Part shown: positions 18,353 through 25,128 of the stretch, in pieces
Layout of the letters: the number at the start of each line of letters is the position of its first letter
Numbering within the stretch: position 1 is the stretch's first letter
Assembly (NCBI GenBank): GCA_050010555.1
Contig: JBEKKV010000003.1
Span: 49,482 to 113,481, forward strand
Source of the DNA: JALHUB01 sp050010555
GTDB taxonomy: Bacteria > Chloroflexota > Dehalococcoidia > DSTF01 > JALHUB01
Direction of reading: 5' to 3'
Length of the DNA stretch: 64,000 nucleotides
Notes under the pieces: generated by a model
Databases searched by the model: none
Told to the model about the DNA's origin: nothing
What the model saw: the letters and a program-made list of their open reading frames with translations, nothing else
Program-made: the position numbers and the translations under genes

Positions 18353-19184
18353 CTTCCACACCCACACGAATGCCTCGGACGGCAGACTGACGCCGACGGA
18401 GCTGGTGCGCCTGGCCGTGTCGCGCGGGCTGAGCATCCTGGGAGTGACGGACCACGATTCGACAGAAGGCATTCCGGAGGCGCTGGCGGCCGCATCGCAG
18501 CACCCGGGATTCACGCTGGTGCCGGGCGTCGAGATGAGCACGGACATCCCGGGCGACGAAGTGCACGTCCTCGGCTTCTTCATCGACCCCGAGGACGCCG
18601 CGTTTCAGAAGGCGCTGTGTGATCTGCGGATGGCGCGTCGGGACCGCGGGCGAATGATGGTGGAGAAGCTTCACGCCCTGGGTATCGACATTCCCTGGGA
18701 GCGGGTAGAGGCGGCGGCGGGCGGCGGCTCGGTGGGACGGCCGCACGTGGCAGTGGTACTGCAGGAGATGGGATACGTGTCGTCGTTCCAAGAGGCCTTC
18801 GACCGTTATATCGGCCGAAACGGCCCGGCGTACGCGGAGCGCGTCAAGCTGACGCCGGCGGAGGCGATCGCGATGCTGGCGAAGGCGGGCACACTGCCGG
18901 TGCTGGCTCATCCCGCTAGCCTGTCGAATCTCGACGACCTTCTCGAGGAGCTGAAGGCGGTGGGCATGGTTGGGATGGAAGTCTATTACCAGGACTACGA
19001 CCGGAGTACTCTGGCCCGCCTGGCTGCAGCAGCCGAGCGACACGATCTACTGAAGCTGGGCGGCAGCGACTTCCACGGCATCGGCGGCCCGCGGGAGCGC
19101 CTCCCCGGCGACATCCCCCTTCCCGACGAAGCCATCGAAGCTTTCATTTCCGCGGCGCGCCAGATGACGTCCGGACGAAAGTAG
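18336..19184 (+). CDS. PHP-domain metal-dependent phosphoesterase
   Basis: Polymerase/histidinol-phosphatase fold. Metal ligands are visible in DFHTHTNASDG (residues 6-16), TDHDSTEG near 40, GVEMSTDIPGDEVHVLGFF near 62-82, and late HPASLSN and GGSDFHGIGG motifs. Length 282 aa suits the 3',5'-nucleoside bisphosphatase or oligoribonuclease-like PHP group, but the substrate is not fixed by the sequence. The ATG at 18336 lies in the end of ymdB, indicating coupling. Confidence 0.88.
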   Translation: MTSKADFHTHTNASDGRLTPTELVRLAVSRGLSILGVTDHDSTEGIPEALAAASQHPGFTLVPGVEMSTDIPGDEVHVLGFFIDPEDAAFQKALCDLRMARRDRGRMMVEKLHALGIDIPWERVEAAAGGGSVGRPHVAVVLQEMGYVSSFQEAFDRYIGRNGPAYAERVKLTPAEAIAMLAKAGTLPVLAHPASLSNLDDLLEELKAVGMVGMEVYYQDYDRSTLARLAAAAERHDLLKLGGSDFHGIGGPRERLPGDIPLPDEAIEAFISAARQMTSGRK

Positions 19185-19187
19185 CCT

Positions 19188-19844
19188 TCAAGGCGCGTAA
19201 TAGACGTCCACGGGTACCCAATCGAGGTAGTAGCTGCGGCTGCTGCAGCCGCCGCCAGAGCAGTTACAAGTGAGCCGGACGCGGAAGTTGGCGCTGCTCA
19301 GTTCGTCGATGGTCCAGCTATGACCCCACGTATCGGCGGAACCGCCGAGAAGCGCCGTATGCTCCGTCGTGCTTTTGACGGAGTCAGAGTAGGGCGCGGT
19401 CCACGTGCTGCCGCCGTCCCACGATAGCTCAACGGACATGCTGGTGGCGTCGCTCATCGAGTCCAGCCACCAGTCCAGGCGCACTTCGATCCCATTTACC
19501 GTGCAGCCACCGGGAACACCGACGTTGTAGTCGTAGAAGCGGTGGCGGTCGCCCGGGCCGTTGACGTTGCTGGCGTAGCCGCCGCCATCCGCATAGGCGT
19601 TGGTCGGATTCAGCTCGAAGCCGTCGCCGTTGCCGCCGGTGTCCGCCGCGTTGGCCGACGGATCAAGCAAGCCGGTGCTGCTAGACCGGCAGAAGGACGC
19701 GGCGCTGGTGAAGGTGTTGCCGGAGTTGTCGGCCTGGTCGGAAGACAAGCCGAGGCCCTTCCCCGGGGCACCAGCCGTCAGACCGGTGCCCGCAAGGGCG
19801 AGCGCCAGAGCGATGAGCATTCCGGGACGGACGAGCATAGGCAT
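19188..19844 (-). CDS. Secreted protein with SipW-type signal peptide
   Basis: 218 aa. A hydrophobic signal (about residues 7-26) is followed at about residue 38 by QADNSGNTFTSAASF. This closely resembles DNGSNTFTSGSVEI in the TasA-like protein of the same operon and the post-cleavage motif of SipW substrates. The remainder is Gly/Ser/Asn-rich with a beta-sandwich look (GIEVRLDWWLDS, SVELSWDGGSTW, YYLDWVPVDVYY) and a Cys cluster (CNCSGGGC) near the end. Probably a surface or fibre component; the exact family is not recognised. Last gene of the minus-strand operon. Confidence 0.75.
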   Translation of the reverse strand: MPMLVRPGMLIALALALAGTGLTAGAPGKGLGLSSDQADNSGNTFTSAASFCRSSSTGLLDPSANAADTGGNGDGFELNPTNAYADGGGYASNVNGPGDRHRFYDYNVGVPGGCTVNGIEVRLDWWLDSMSDATSMSVELSWDGGSTWTAPYSDSVKSTTEHTALLGGSADTWGHSWTIDELSSANFRVRLTCNCSGGGCSSRSYYLDWVPVDVYYAP

Positions 19845-19859
19845 CGCCTTCCCTTCACG

Positions 19860-19934
19860 CTACGACCCACAGCTCCAGGCAACCGCCCCGGCCATCAGCG
19901 TGGAGGCGAACAGGAGCTTCGCCCGGTCTAGCAT
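19860..19934 (-). CDS. Possible 24-residue hydrophobic peptide
   Basis: A short frame begins with an ATG that overlaps the signal peptidase stop (ATGCTAG) and encodes a basic then hydrophobic peptide (MLDRAKLLFASTLMAGAVAW plus SCGS). It resembles an isolated signal sequence or small membrane peptide, or a remnant of a lost substrate gene. The coupled start is the only positive sign. Confidence 0.3.
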   Translation of the reverse strand: MLDRAKLLFASTLMAGAVAWSCGS

Positions 19935-20500
19935 TGAGGCTCCTCGCTGAAGTATGGACGCGGCGCGCCCTCCTTCCACGTTTGCCACAGGACGATTCCG
20001 GCTAGCAGCACCGCTGGGATGAAGAGGAGGAAGGTACGGCCGACGGGTCCGCGGGCGAAATGCACAAGGTAGCCTGCCCAGGGGATGCTGAAGACGATCC
20101 GATCGCCGGGGCCATAGAGGGCCACCGGCGGCGAGTCTGGCTCCTTATTGGCGTCGCCGCGAGTGATGAACTTGCGCGTGCCGTCGCTGGTATCGATTCC
20201 AATGACGCGGTGCAGAATTGGGCTGGCGTTGGCGGACCTCTTAATGGCGACGATGTCGCCAACCTTGATCGCGTCGGGCTGGATCTTTCTGGTGATGCCG
20301 ATGCTGCCGGTGCGCAAAGCCGAGCCCATGCTGCCGCCGTAGATGACGTAAGCGCGGTAGCCAAAGAGGGCGAGAATCGAGGGGACGACAAGCAGGACGA
20401 TGATGGCCAGCGCCGCGACCAGGTACGCCCAGCCGGCAAGGGCGAGGCCCTTGCTCAGCGGGACAAGTCGTCGGTGCAGGTCAGGGAACCAGCGTGGCAT
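19928..20500 (-). CDS. sipW: SipW-type (ER-type) signal peptidase I
   Basis: Membrane serine protease of family S26. N-terminal membrane segment (about residues 18-45), catalytic Ser region YGGSMGSALRTG near 55, then VGDIVAIKR and ILHRVIGID near 95. Here His replaces the Lys of ordinary bacterial leader peptidases, the mark of the SipW/Sec11 type. A C-terminal membrane segment lies near residues 158-178. 190 aa. It sits between two proteins carrying the matching signal type, which are its presumed substrates. Confidence 0.9.
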   Translation of the reverse strand: MPRWFPDLHRRLVPLSKGLALAGWAYLVAALAIIVLLVVPSILALFGYRAYVIYGGSMGSALRTGSIGITRKIQPDAIKVGDIVAIKRSANASPILHRVIGIDTSDGTRKFITRGDANKEPDSPPVALYGPGDRIVFSIPWAGYLVHFARGPVGRTFLLFIPAVLLAGIVLWQTWKEGAPRPYFSEEPQC

Positions 20501-20531
20501 CCTTACCTCCAGCCCCTTGCCCAGGCCTCTC

Positions 20532-21086
20532 CTACGGGTTGTTCGTCGTCTGCTCCGCTGCGAACGTGAACGTCGCGGTCGTGGAAGCGCTTTCCGGTCC
20601 TACGGCGTTCGACGGGAGCGTCACCTTGAAGCACAGGTCCTCGCTGCTGCTCGCATCCAGCACTCGGTCGCCGGCGTCGCCGCCTGTCTGCGGGTCGCCG
20701 ATGGCGCCATCCGCGAGCGATCCGCTGTAGAGTGTTGTGCCGTCGAACGTTGCGCAGTCGGTGCCCTTCTCCTTGATGACCAGCGTCAGAGCATCGCGAA
20801 GGTTCTTGGTGTCGACGTTCGTAGCGACGGTCGTCATCGCATAGCGAAGCTGGAGCGAGCCGTCGTTAGAGATGGTCAGTTGGTCAGTCACGGTATCGCC
20901 GGGCGCCATGTTGCTCATCGTGATGAACGTATCGGCCGGGTTCGTGCTGATCTCTACGCTGCCGCTGGTGAACGTGTTGCTGCCGTTGTCGACGCTCTGA
21001 GTGAAGAGCGAAAGTCCTCCTCCGAGGCTTACGCAGGCGGCGAGCGTGCTGATGACTATCATGCTGATGAGAATTCGCTTAATCAT
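20532..21086 (-). CDS. TasA/CalY-like SipW-dependent secreted protein
   Basis: 184 aa with a signal segment (about residues 3-25) and the post-signal motif LFTQSVDNGSNTFTSGSVEI, as in TasA/camelysin-type proteins, then APGDTVTDQLTISNDGSLQLRYAM, the typical start of their beta-sandwich. In Bacillus such proteins form extracellular matrix fibres and are processed by SipW, whose homologue is the next gene. First gene of the operon; ATG after a weak purine-rich stretch. A fibre role is inferred from family and context. Confidence 0.82.
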   Translation of the reverse strand: MIKRILISMIVISTLAACVSLGGGLSLFTQSVDNGSNTFTSGSVEISTNPADTFITMSNMAPGDTVTDQLTISNDGSLQLRYAMTTVATNVDTKNLRDALTLVIKEKGTDCATFDGTTLYSGSLADGAIGDPQTGGDAGDRVLDASSSEDLCFKVTLPSNAVGPESASTTATFTFAAEQTTNNP

Positions 21087-21404
21087 TGTCGTACGCCCCC
21101 TCTCCGGAGGGCTTGGCGGCTTTAGCCTCCCCTACGCCCGAGCCGGAAGCCTTATGTCCCATCTGCGGCCCCTCCCGGGGCGCCACGTCCGGGCTCACGA
21201 CCTCCCTGTCGCAAAAGCCGCTCCCTCTCTCGTTTCTTGTCGAATCCTACGTTCTTTCCGGACTCGACCGATGAGCGTATGCCAATGGACATACGTCTTT
21301 CTGTTGGAGTATCGGCTGGGGATAGAGAATGTTAAGGGTGATGTTACTCAATTGTAGTGCGATAATAGCTAGTGAATCTGGCGACAGAATGGAGGAGGTT
21401 GAAC
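21087..21404. promoter_or_regulatory. Divergent intergenic region: sipW operon leader and zinc-finger gene promoter
   Basis: 318 bp without a gene. On the minus strand the TasA-like gene would have a long, GC-rich leader in which AAAGCCGC close to the start can pair with GCGGCTTT about 90 nt upstream. An inverted repeat CGTATG (21276-21281) / CATACG (21290-21295) may be an operator. For the plus strand an extended -10, TGCGATAAT (21358-21366), precedes the gene at 21405. No known riboswitch was recognised. Confidence 0.35.
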
Positions 21405-21893
21405 GTGCAGTGCGCGACGCATCCGGGCGTAGAGACGGAGCTGGCTTGCAGCCGCTGCGGCAAGCCGATCTGCCCGCGCTGCCTGGTGCACACAGACGTC
21501 GGGGCGCGCTGCCGCGAGTGCGCCCATCTGCGTCGCATCCCAACCTACGACGTGGCACTGCCCTATCTCTTGCGGGCGATTGGAACGGCAGTGGTCGGCG
21601 GCGTTCTCGGCGGAATTCTGTGGTGGCTCCTGCTGCCGCGGCGGGGATCAATCATCTCCTATTTCGCGCTGTTCTTCGCAATCGGATTAGGGTATGGGAT
21701 CGGCGAGGGAGTAAGCTGGGCGTCGAACCGGAAGCGGGGCGCCGTGCTGCAGGGGACGGCGGCGTGCGGCGTCGTCATAGCCTATCTGCTTCGGAACGTA
21801 CTTCAGGGCTCCGGGCTGCTGGCGGCGAGCGACCTCTTCGGCTACGTCACGGTAGGGCTGGCGATCGTGGTGGCCATTGGGCGACTTCGCTAG
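21405..21893 (+). CDS. B-box-like zinc-binding membrane protein
   Basis: 162 aa. The N-terminus carries a Cys/His zinc motif of B-box type (CATHPGVETELACSRCGKPI, CPRCLVHTD, CREC), followed by three or four hydrophobic segments (about residues 50-75, 85-102, 115-155). Such B-box/rhomboid-associated or small integral proteins are widespread with no assigned function. The GTG at 21405 is preferred because GGAGGAGG ends 6 bases before it. Followed by a bidirectional terminator. Confidence 0.7.
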   Translation: MQCATHPGVETELACSRCGKPICPRCLVHTDVGARCRECAHLRRIPTYDVALPYLLRAIGTAVVGGVLGGILWWLLLPRRGSIISYFALFFAIGLGYGIGEGVSWASNRKRGAVLQGTAACGVVIAYLLRNVLQGSGLLAASDLFGYVTVGLAIVVAIGRLR

Positions 21894-21916
21894 GCTTCTG
21901 GTCGCCAGAAATGAAA

Positions 21917-21950
21917 AGCCGAGGCTTTCCAGCCTCGGCTGCTTTCTCTT
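21917..21950. terminator. Bidirectional terminator
   Basis: Perfect 10-bp stem AGCCGAGGCT/AGCCTCGGCT with loop TTCC, followed by a pyrimidine run (GCTTTCTCTTT) and preceded by AAAA. It lies between convergent genes ending at 21893 and 21961. Confidence 0.8.
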
Positions 21951-21960
21951 TCCCAGGGTT

Positions 21961-22233
21961 CTAGCGGAACACGAGGGAGAGCACGATTATCAGCGTCAGC
22001 ATGCAGACCATGAAGACAAAGATACGCCGGACTTCGGATCCGACGTAGCTGAAGTCCATCATGCCGGGCACGCGACGCGCTGGCGCCGCCAACGTCGTCG
22101 TCGACGTCGACTCAGCAACTTTCGTTGCGCTGGAGATAGGGGCGACCCGCGCGCGGGCTGCCGCAGGCGGCGGAACGATACGCCTTCGTCCTTTTCGTTT
22201 GTCTCGAGGCTTGCCGGCGGGCTGTCTGCTCAT
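21961..22233 (-). CDS. Small basic single-pass membrane protein
   Basis: 90 aa: a highly basic start (RQPAGKPRDKRKGRRRIV), an Ala/Ser/Thr-rich linker, then one C-terminal hydrophobic segment (about residues 66-88, IFVFMVCMLTLIIVLSLVFR). No family recognised; resembles tail-anchored small proteins with a cytoplasmic basic domain. The ATG at 22233 follows GGTGGAG on the minus strand. Confidence 0.6.
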   Translation of the reverse strand: MSRQPAGKPRDKRKGRRRIVPPPAAARARVAPISSATKVAESTSTTTLAAPARRVPGMMDFSYVGSEVRRIFVFMVCMLTLIIVLSLVFR

Positions 22234-22332
22234 CGTTTCTCCACCTTGATCAACTTCTGTTGGGATTATACATCGGGGGGAAGCGAGGTTCAATGAAGGC
22301 AGCGATTGCGGCCGACGGAATGGACGGATCGA

Positions 22333-22401
22333 GGGTGCGCCCGGCGGGATTCGAACCCACGGCCTGTCGCCCGAGGCGACCGCTCTATCCGACCGGAGGG
22401 G
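22333..22401 (-). pseudogene. Degenerate tRNA-Arg-like remnant
   Basis: The 3' half (variable loop, T-arm, acceptor strand, discriminator A) is identical to the intact tRNA-Arg 50 bp away over about 28 nt. The anticodon loop has only five bases between GTCGC and GCGAC, CCA is CCC, and the 5' acceptor strand and D-stem do not pair. Looks like a decayed tandem copy. Confidence 0.6.
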
Positions 22402-22449
22402 ACCCAGCCGCGCCGGGGCACGGGTCTCTGTCGCTAAGCTATCGGTCGA

Positions 22450-22526
22450 TGGTGCGCCCGGCGGGATTCGAACCCACGGCCTCAGCCTCCGCAGGGCTGC
22501 GCTCTATCCAGCTGAGCTACGAGCGC
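22450..22526 (-). tRNA. tRNA-Arg (anticodon GCG)
   Basis: Full cloverleaf: acceptor GCGCTCG/CGGGCGC, D-stem GCTC/GAGC, anticodon stem CAGCC/GGCTG with loop CTGCGGA, T-arm GTGGG-TTCGAAT-CCCGC, discriminator A and encoded CCA. The wobble base is G; most bacteria use an A34 (inosine) tRNA-Arg ACG for these codons. Confidence 0.92.
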
Positions 22527-22580
22527 CCCAATCAACTTTCGGGCTACGGACGGTCCGGCCCGGCTAGATTCGCTCTTCAA

Positions 22581-22666
22581 TGGTGCCGAAGGTGGGATTT
22601 GAACCCACACGCCCTTACGGACACTACGCCCTGAACGTAGCGCGTCTGCCATTCCGCCACTTCGGC
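22581..22666 (-). tRNA. tRNA-Leu (anticodon CAG)
   Basis: Class II tRNA with long variable arm. Acceptor GCCGAAG/CTTCGGC, anticodon stem CTACG/CGTAG with loop TTCAGGG, T-loop TTCAAAT, encoded CCA. Same strand as the Arg and Val tRNAs, which suggests a tRNA operon transcribed leftward. Confidence 0.95.
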
Positions 22667-22676
22667 AAGGCCTGCA

Positions 22677-22753
22677 TGGTGGGCGGTACAGGGCTCGAAC
22701 CTGTGACCTCTTCCGTGTGAAGGAAGCGCTCGTACCAACTGAGCTAACCGCCC
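22677..22753 (-). tRNA. tRNA-Val (anticodon CAC)
   Basis: Acceptor GGGCGGT/ACCGCCC, anticodon stem CTTCC/GGAAG with loop TTCACAC, T-loop TTCGAGC, encoded CCA. First gene of the minus-strand Val-Leu-Arg cluster. Confidence 0.95.
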
Positions 22754-22854
22754 GCTCCCGTTCACGATTCTATCCAACGAGGAGAGGGCCTGTCAACCGA
22801 AAAACCTCGATGACGAGGTTTGGCCGACGAAGGATCCGATTTGGCCTGCGTCGC

Positions 22855-24069
22855 CTAAGACGGGGCCGGCTGCGTCGCCTGGTAGTCGCGCCAGCGCTCC
22901 TCCAGGCGCGGGTCCTTCAGCGTCGCGAGAAGGTAATCTGTAAACTCAGAGCCCTTGACGCCGGTCGGGCGGCCGGTGACGACCATCTTCTTCTCGAACG
23001 TATCGCAGATTTCGAGGGCCATCTCCAGACGGCGGCCGCGGTCGGCGTAACCGATGTGATTGAGGAGCATAGCGCCGGCGCGGATGAGCCCGCTGGGGTC
23101 GGCGTATTCCACACGCCCCTCTTCGACCATGCGGGGCGCGCTGCCATGAATCGCCTCGAACATCGCGTAGTGGCGGCCGATGTTGGCGCTGCCGGCCGTG
23201 CCGACGCCACCCTGGAGCTCGGCGGCCTCGTCCGTCAGAATGTCGCCGTAGAGATTGGGCAGGACGACGACGCGGAAGTGGGAGCGACGCTTGGGGTCGA
23301 CGAGCTTGGCCGGGATTATGTCAATATACCAGTCGTCCCACTCGATTTCGGGATAATTGGCGGCGATGCTCCTGGCCGTCTCCAGGAACTTGCCGTCGGT
23401 GGTCTTGATGACGTTGGCCTTGGTGACGACGGTGACCCGCTTCTTGTCATGCTTCCGGGCGTAGTCGAAGGCCATCTCGATGATGCGCTCACTGCCCTGG
23501 CTGGTGACCGCCGTGAAGTCGAACGCGAGGTCTTCGGTGACGTGGATGCCGCGGCTACCCATGACGTACGCGCCTTCGGTGTTCTCGCGGAAGAACGTCC
23601 AGTCGATTCCTTGCGCCGGAATCTTGACCGGGCGGACGTTAGCGAAGAGGTCGAGGGCGCGGCGCATGGCGACGTTGGCGCTCTCGATGTTGGGCCAGGG
23701 ATCGCCGGCGCGAGGGGTCGTCGTCGGCGCCTTGAGGATGACGTGGCACTGCTTGAGCTCGTCGAGCACGTCGTCAGGGATGGCCTTGAGCTGGGCCGCG
23801 CGGTTCTCGATGGTGAGGCCGTCGATTGTCTTGAAGACGATGTCGCCGCGCTCCACCTCGGGCGCAAGGATGTACTCGAGGACGCGCTGCGATTCGCGTG
23901 AGATGTAGGGTCCAATGCCGTCGCCACCGCAGACGCCGATGACGAGCGGTCGGAGCGAGGAGTAGTCGGCCCAGCCGTTGTCGGCCTTCATGCGGTCGAC
24001 GCGCGTCAGTTGCTCTTCGACAAGGGCTCCGAAGTGCTGTTTTGCTCGTTCGACGGCTTCTCTATCCAT
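22855..24069 (-). CDS. Isocitrate/isopropylmalate dehydrogenase family protein
   Basis: Decarboxylating beta-hydroxyacid dehydrogenase. Motifs: VCGGDGIGPYIS near residue 46, FRENTEGAYVMGSRG near 160 (substrate and phosphorylation-site region), the KANVIK lysine near 217, LPNLYGDILTDEAAELQGGVG with the metal Asp pair near 270, and FEAIHGSAPRMV near 308 (cofactor loop). 404 aa is closest to NAD(P)-dependent isocitrate dehydrogenases. Without alignment I cannot separate isocitrate from homoisocitrate or 3-isopropylmalate as substrate. It ends about 100 bp from the tRNA-Val gene. Confidence 0.85.
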   Translation of the reverse strand: MDREAVERAKQHFGALVEEQLTRVDRMKADNGWADYSSLRPLVIGVCGGDGIGPYISRESQRVLEYILAPEVERGDIVFKTIDGLTIENRAAQLKAIPDDVLDELKQCHVILKAPTTTPRAGDPWPNIESANVAMRRALDLFANVRPVKIPAQGIDWTFFRENTEGAYVMGSRGIHVTEDLAFDFTAVTSQGSERIIEMAFDYARKHDKKRVTVVTKANVIKTTDGKFLETARSIAANYPEIEWDDWYIDIIPAKLVDPKRRSHFRVVVLPNLYGDILTDEAAELQGGVGTAGSANIGRHYAMFEAIHGSAPRMVEEGRVEYADPSGLIRAGAMLLNHIGYADRGRRLEMALEICDTFEKKMVVTGRPTGVKGSEFTDYLLATLKDPRLEERWRDYQATQPAPS

Positions 24070-24076
24070 ATGTCCC

Positions 24077-24331
24077 CTATGCCTGATCCAGCCTAGATTT
24101 CAACCACTCCCGGCCTTTGCCGGTCTTGAGAAAGCGCTCCCTAGCGTGCGCTTCGGACTCGGAGTCGTACGACTCCTGATAGATTACTTCGAAAGGCCTA
24201 TTGCCGGAAGACCAGGCCCCTCTGTGCCCTCGATTGTGCTCCGCAAGGCGTTCACTTACTGATCTAGAAGTAAATCCGACGTAGTGTTTCTCGTTGCGGA
24301 GACTTCGCAAGATATAGACAGCAAAAGGCAT
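24077..24331 (-). CDS. GIY-YIG domain protein (YhbQ/UPF0213-like)
   Basis: 84 aa comprising one GIY-YIG nuclease-like domain: VYILRS (GIY position), HYVGFTS (YIG position), LAEHNRG, the Arg/Tyr region NRPFEVIYQE, and the ERFLKTGKGREWLK tail found in small stand-alone family members. Cellular role unknown. It lies between the dehydrogenase gene and a tRNA-like remnant next to tRNA-Met. Confidence 0.85.
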   Translation of the reverse strand: MPFAVYILRSLRNEKHYVGFTSRSVSERLAEHNRGHRGAWSSGNRPFEVIYQESYDSESEAHARERFLKTGKGREWLKSRLDQA

Positions 24332-24334
24332 CGG

Positions 24335-24387
24335 CCTTCCCGCGGGATTTGAATCCGCCAGAGGCTGACAGGCTCCCCGACCAAAGG
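24335..24387 (-). pseudogene. tRNA-like remnant beside tRNA-Met
   Basis: On the minus strand CCTTTGGTCGGGGA and TTCAAATCCC match the 3' anticodon arm/variable region and the T-loop of the neighbouring tRNA-Met, but about 17 bases separate them where the intact gene has three or four, and no acceptor stem forms. A decayed partial copy is the simplest reading. Confidence 0.35.
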
Positions 24388-24443
24388 CTGGCGCCAGGTC
24401 GCCTTTGGCGACAGGCCCCTGCCCGCCACCGCATCGATACCAC

Positions 24444-24519
24444 TGGTGGCAGCGGAGGGATTTGAACCCCCGACCAAGGGCTTATGAGTCCCCTGCTCTA
24501 CCGACTGAGCTACGCTGCC
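24444..24519 (-). tRNA. tRNA-Met (anticodon CAT)
   Basis: Acceptor GGCAGCG/CGCTGCC, D-stem GCTC/GAGC, loop CTCATAA with anticodon CAT, T-loop TTCAAAT, encoded CCA. The acceptor starts with a paired G-C, unlike initiators. Elongator Met is likeliest; a lysidine-modified Ile-CAT cannot be excluded. One A-G mismatch lies at the loop-proximal pair of the anticodon stem. Confidence 0.9.
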
Positions 24520-24588
24520 AACAAATGTGCTATCGGCGAGTCGATGATAGCAAAGGCCTTCTGAGGGTGTCAAACCTGGTGGGTCGCG

Positions 24589-25005
24589 TTACGCTGCCGG
24601 CGTCACCTCCGAAGTGCAGTATGCGCACCGGCGCGCTTCGGCTGGTATGTCGCTCAGACACTCGGGGCACTTGCGGACGGTCGGGTCCGGCGGCGGCTCT
24701 TTTCGCGAGCGCGCCAGATAAGCGTTCAGCGGCACGACGATCAGGAAGAAGACCACCGCGCCTATCATCACGAAGGTGATCGTTTTGTTGATGAAGTCGC
24801 CGTAGCGGAAGGTGCTGTTGTGGACCGTGAAGGCCAGGACGGAGAAGTCCTGCTGGCCACCGATGGCCGCGATCAGCGGCGTCACGAAGTCCTGGACCAA
24901 CGCCGTGACCACCGCGCCGAACGCTGCGCCGACCACAACCGCTATGGCAAGATCGACTACGTTGCCCCTGAGCAAGAACGCCTTGAAGTCGTTGATGAGT
25001 TTCAT
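24589..25005 (-). CDS. mscL: Large-conductance mechanosensitive channel MscL with C-terminal zinc ribbon
   Basis: Osmotic safety valve. MscL core: FKAFLLRGNVVDLAIAVVVG (first membrane helix, residues 5-35), VTALVQDFVTPLIAAIGG, and the second membrane helix (about 72-100, KTITFVMIGAVVFFLIVVPL). After the charged linker comes a four-Cys zinc-ribbon, CPEC and CAYC, in the last 25 residues, not part of standard MscL. 138 aa from the ATG preceded by GGAGGGAG. Divergent from uvrC. Confidence 0.93.
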   Translation of the reverse strand: MKLINDFKAFLLRGNVVDLAIAVVVGAAFGAVVTALVQDFVTPLIAAIGGQQDFSVLAFTVHNSTFRYGDFINKTITFVMIGAVVFFLIVVPLNAYLARSRKEPPPDPTVRKCPECLSDIPAEARRCAYCTSEVTPAA

Positions 25006-25128
25006 GTTCTCCCTCCTTGGAGAATGTGCCGGCCAGCGCCGGCAGCGCCTTAACGACTGGATCCGCTGGCCGGGCTCGGCGGCAGGCGCAGCAGCGTCAC
25101 TTGAGACGGCATTGAGGCCCGGCCTACA

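Noticed and set aside
22333..22453. Split or intron-containing tRNA
   Set aside because: No upstream segment restores the acceptor stem pairing, and the anticodon loop is short; a decayed copy is simpler.
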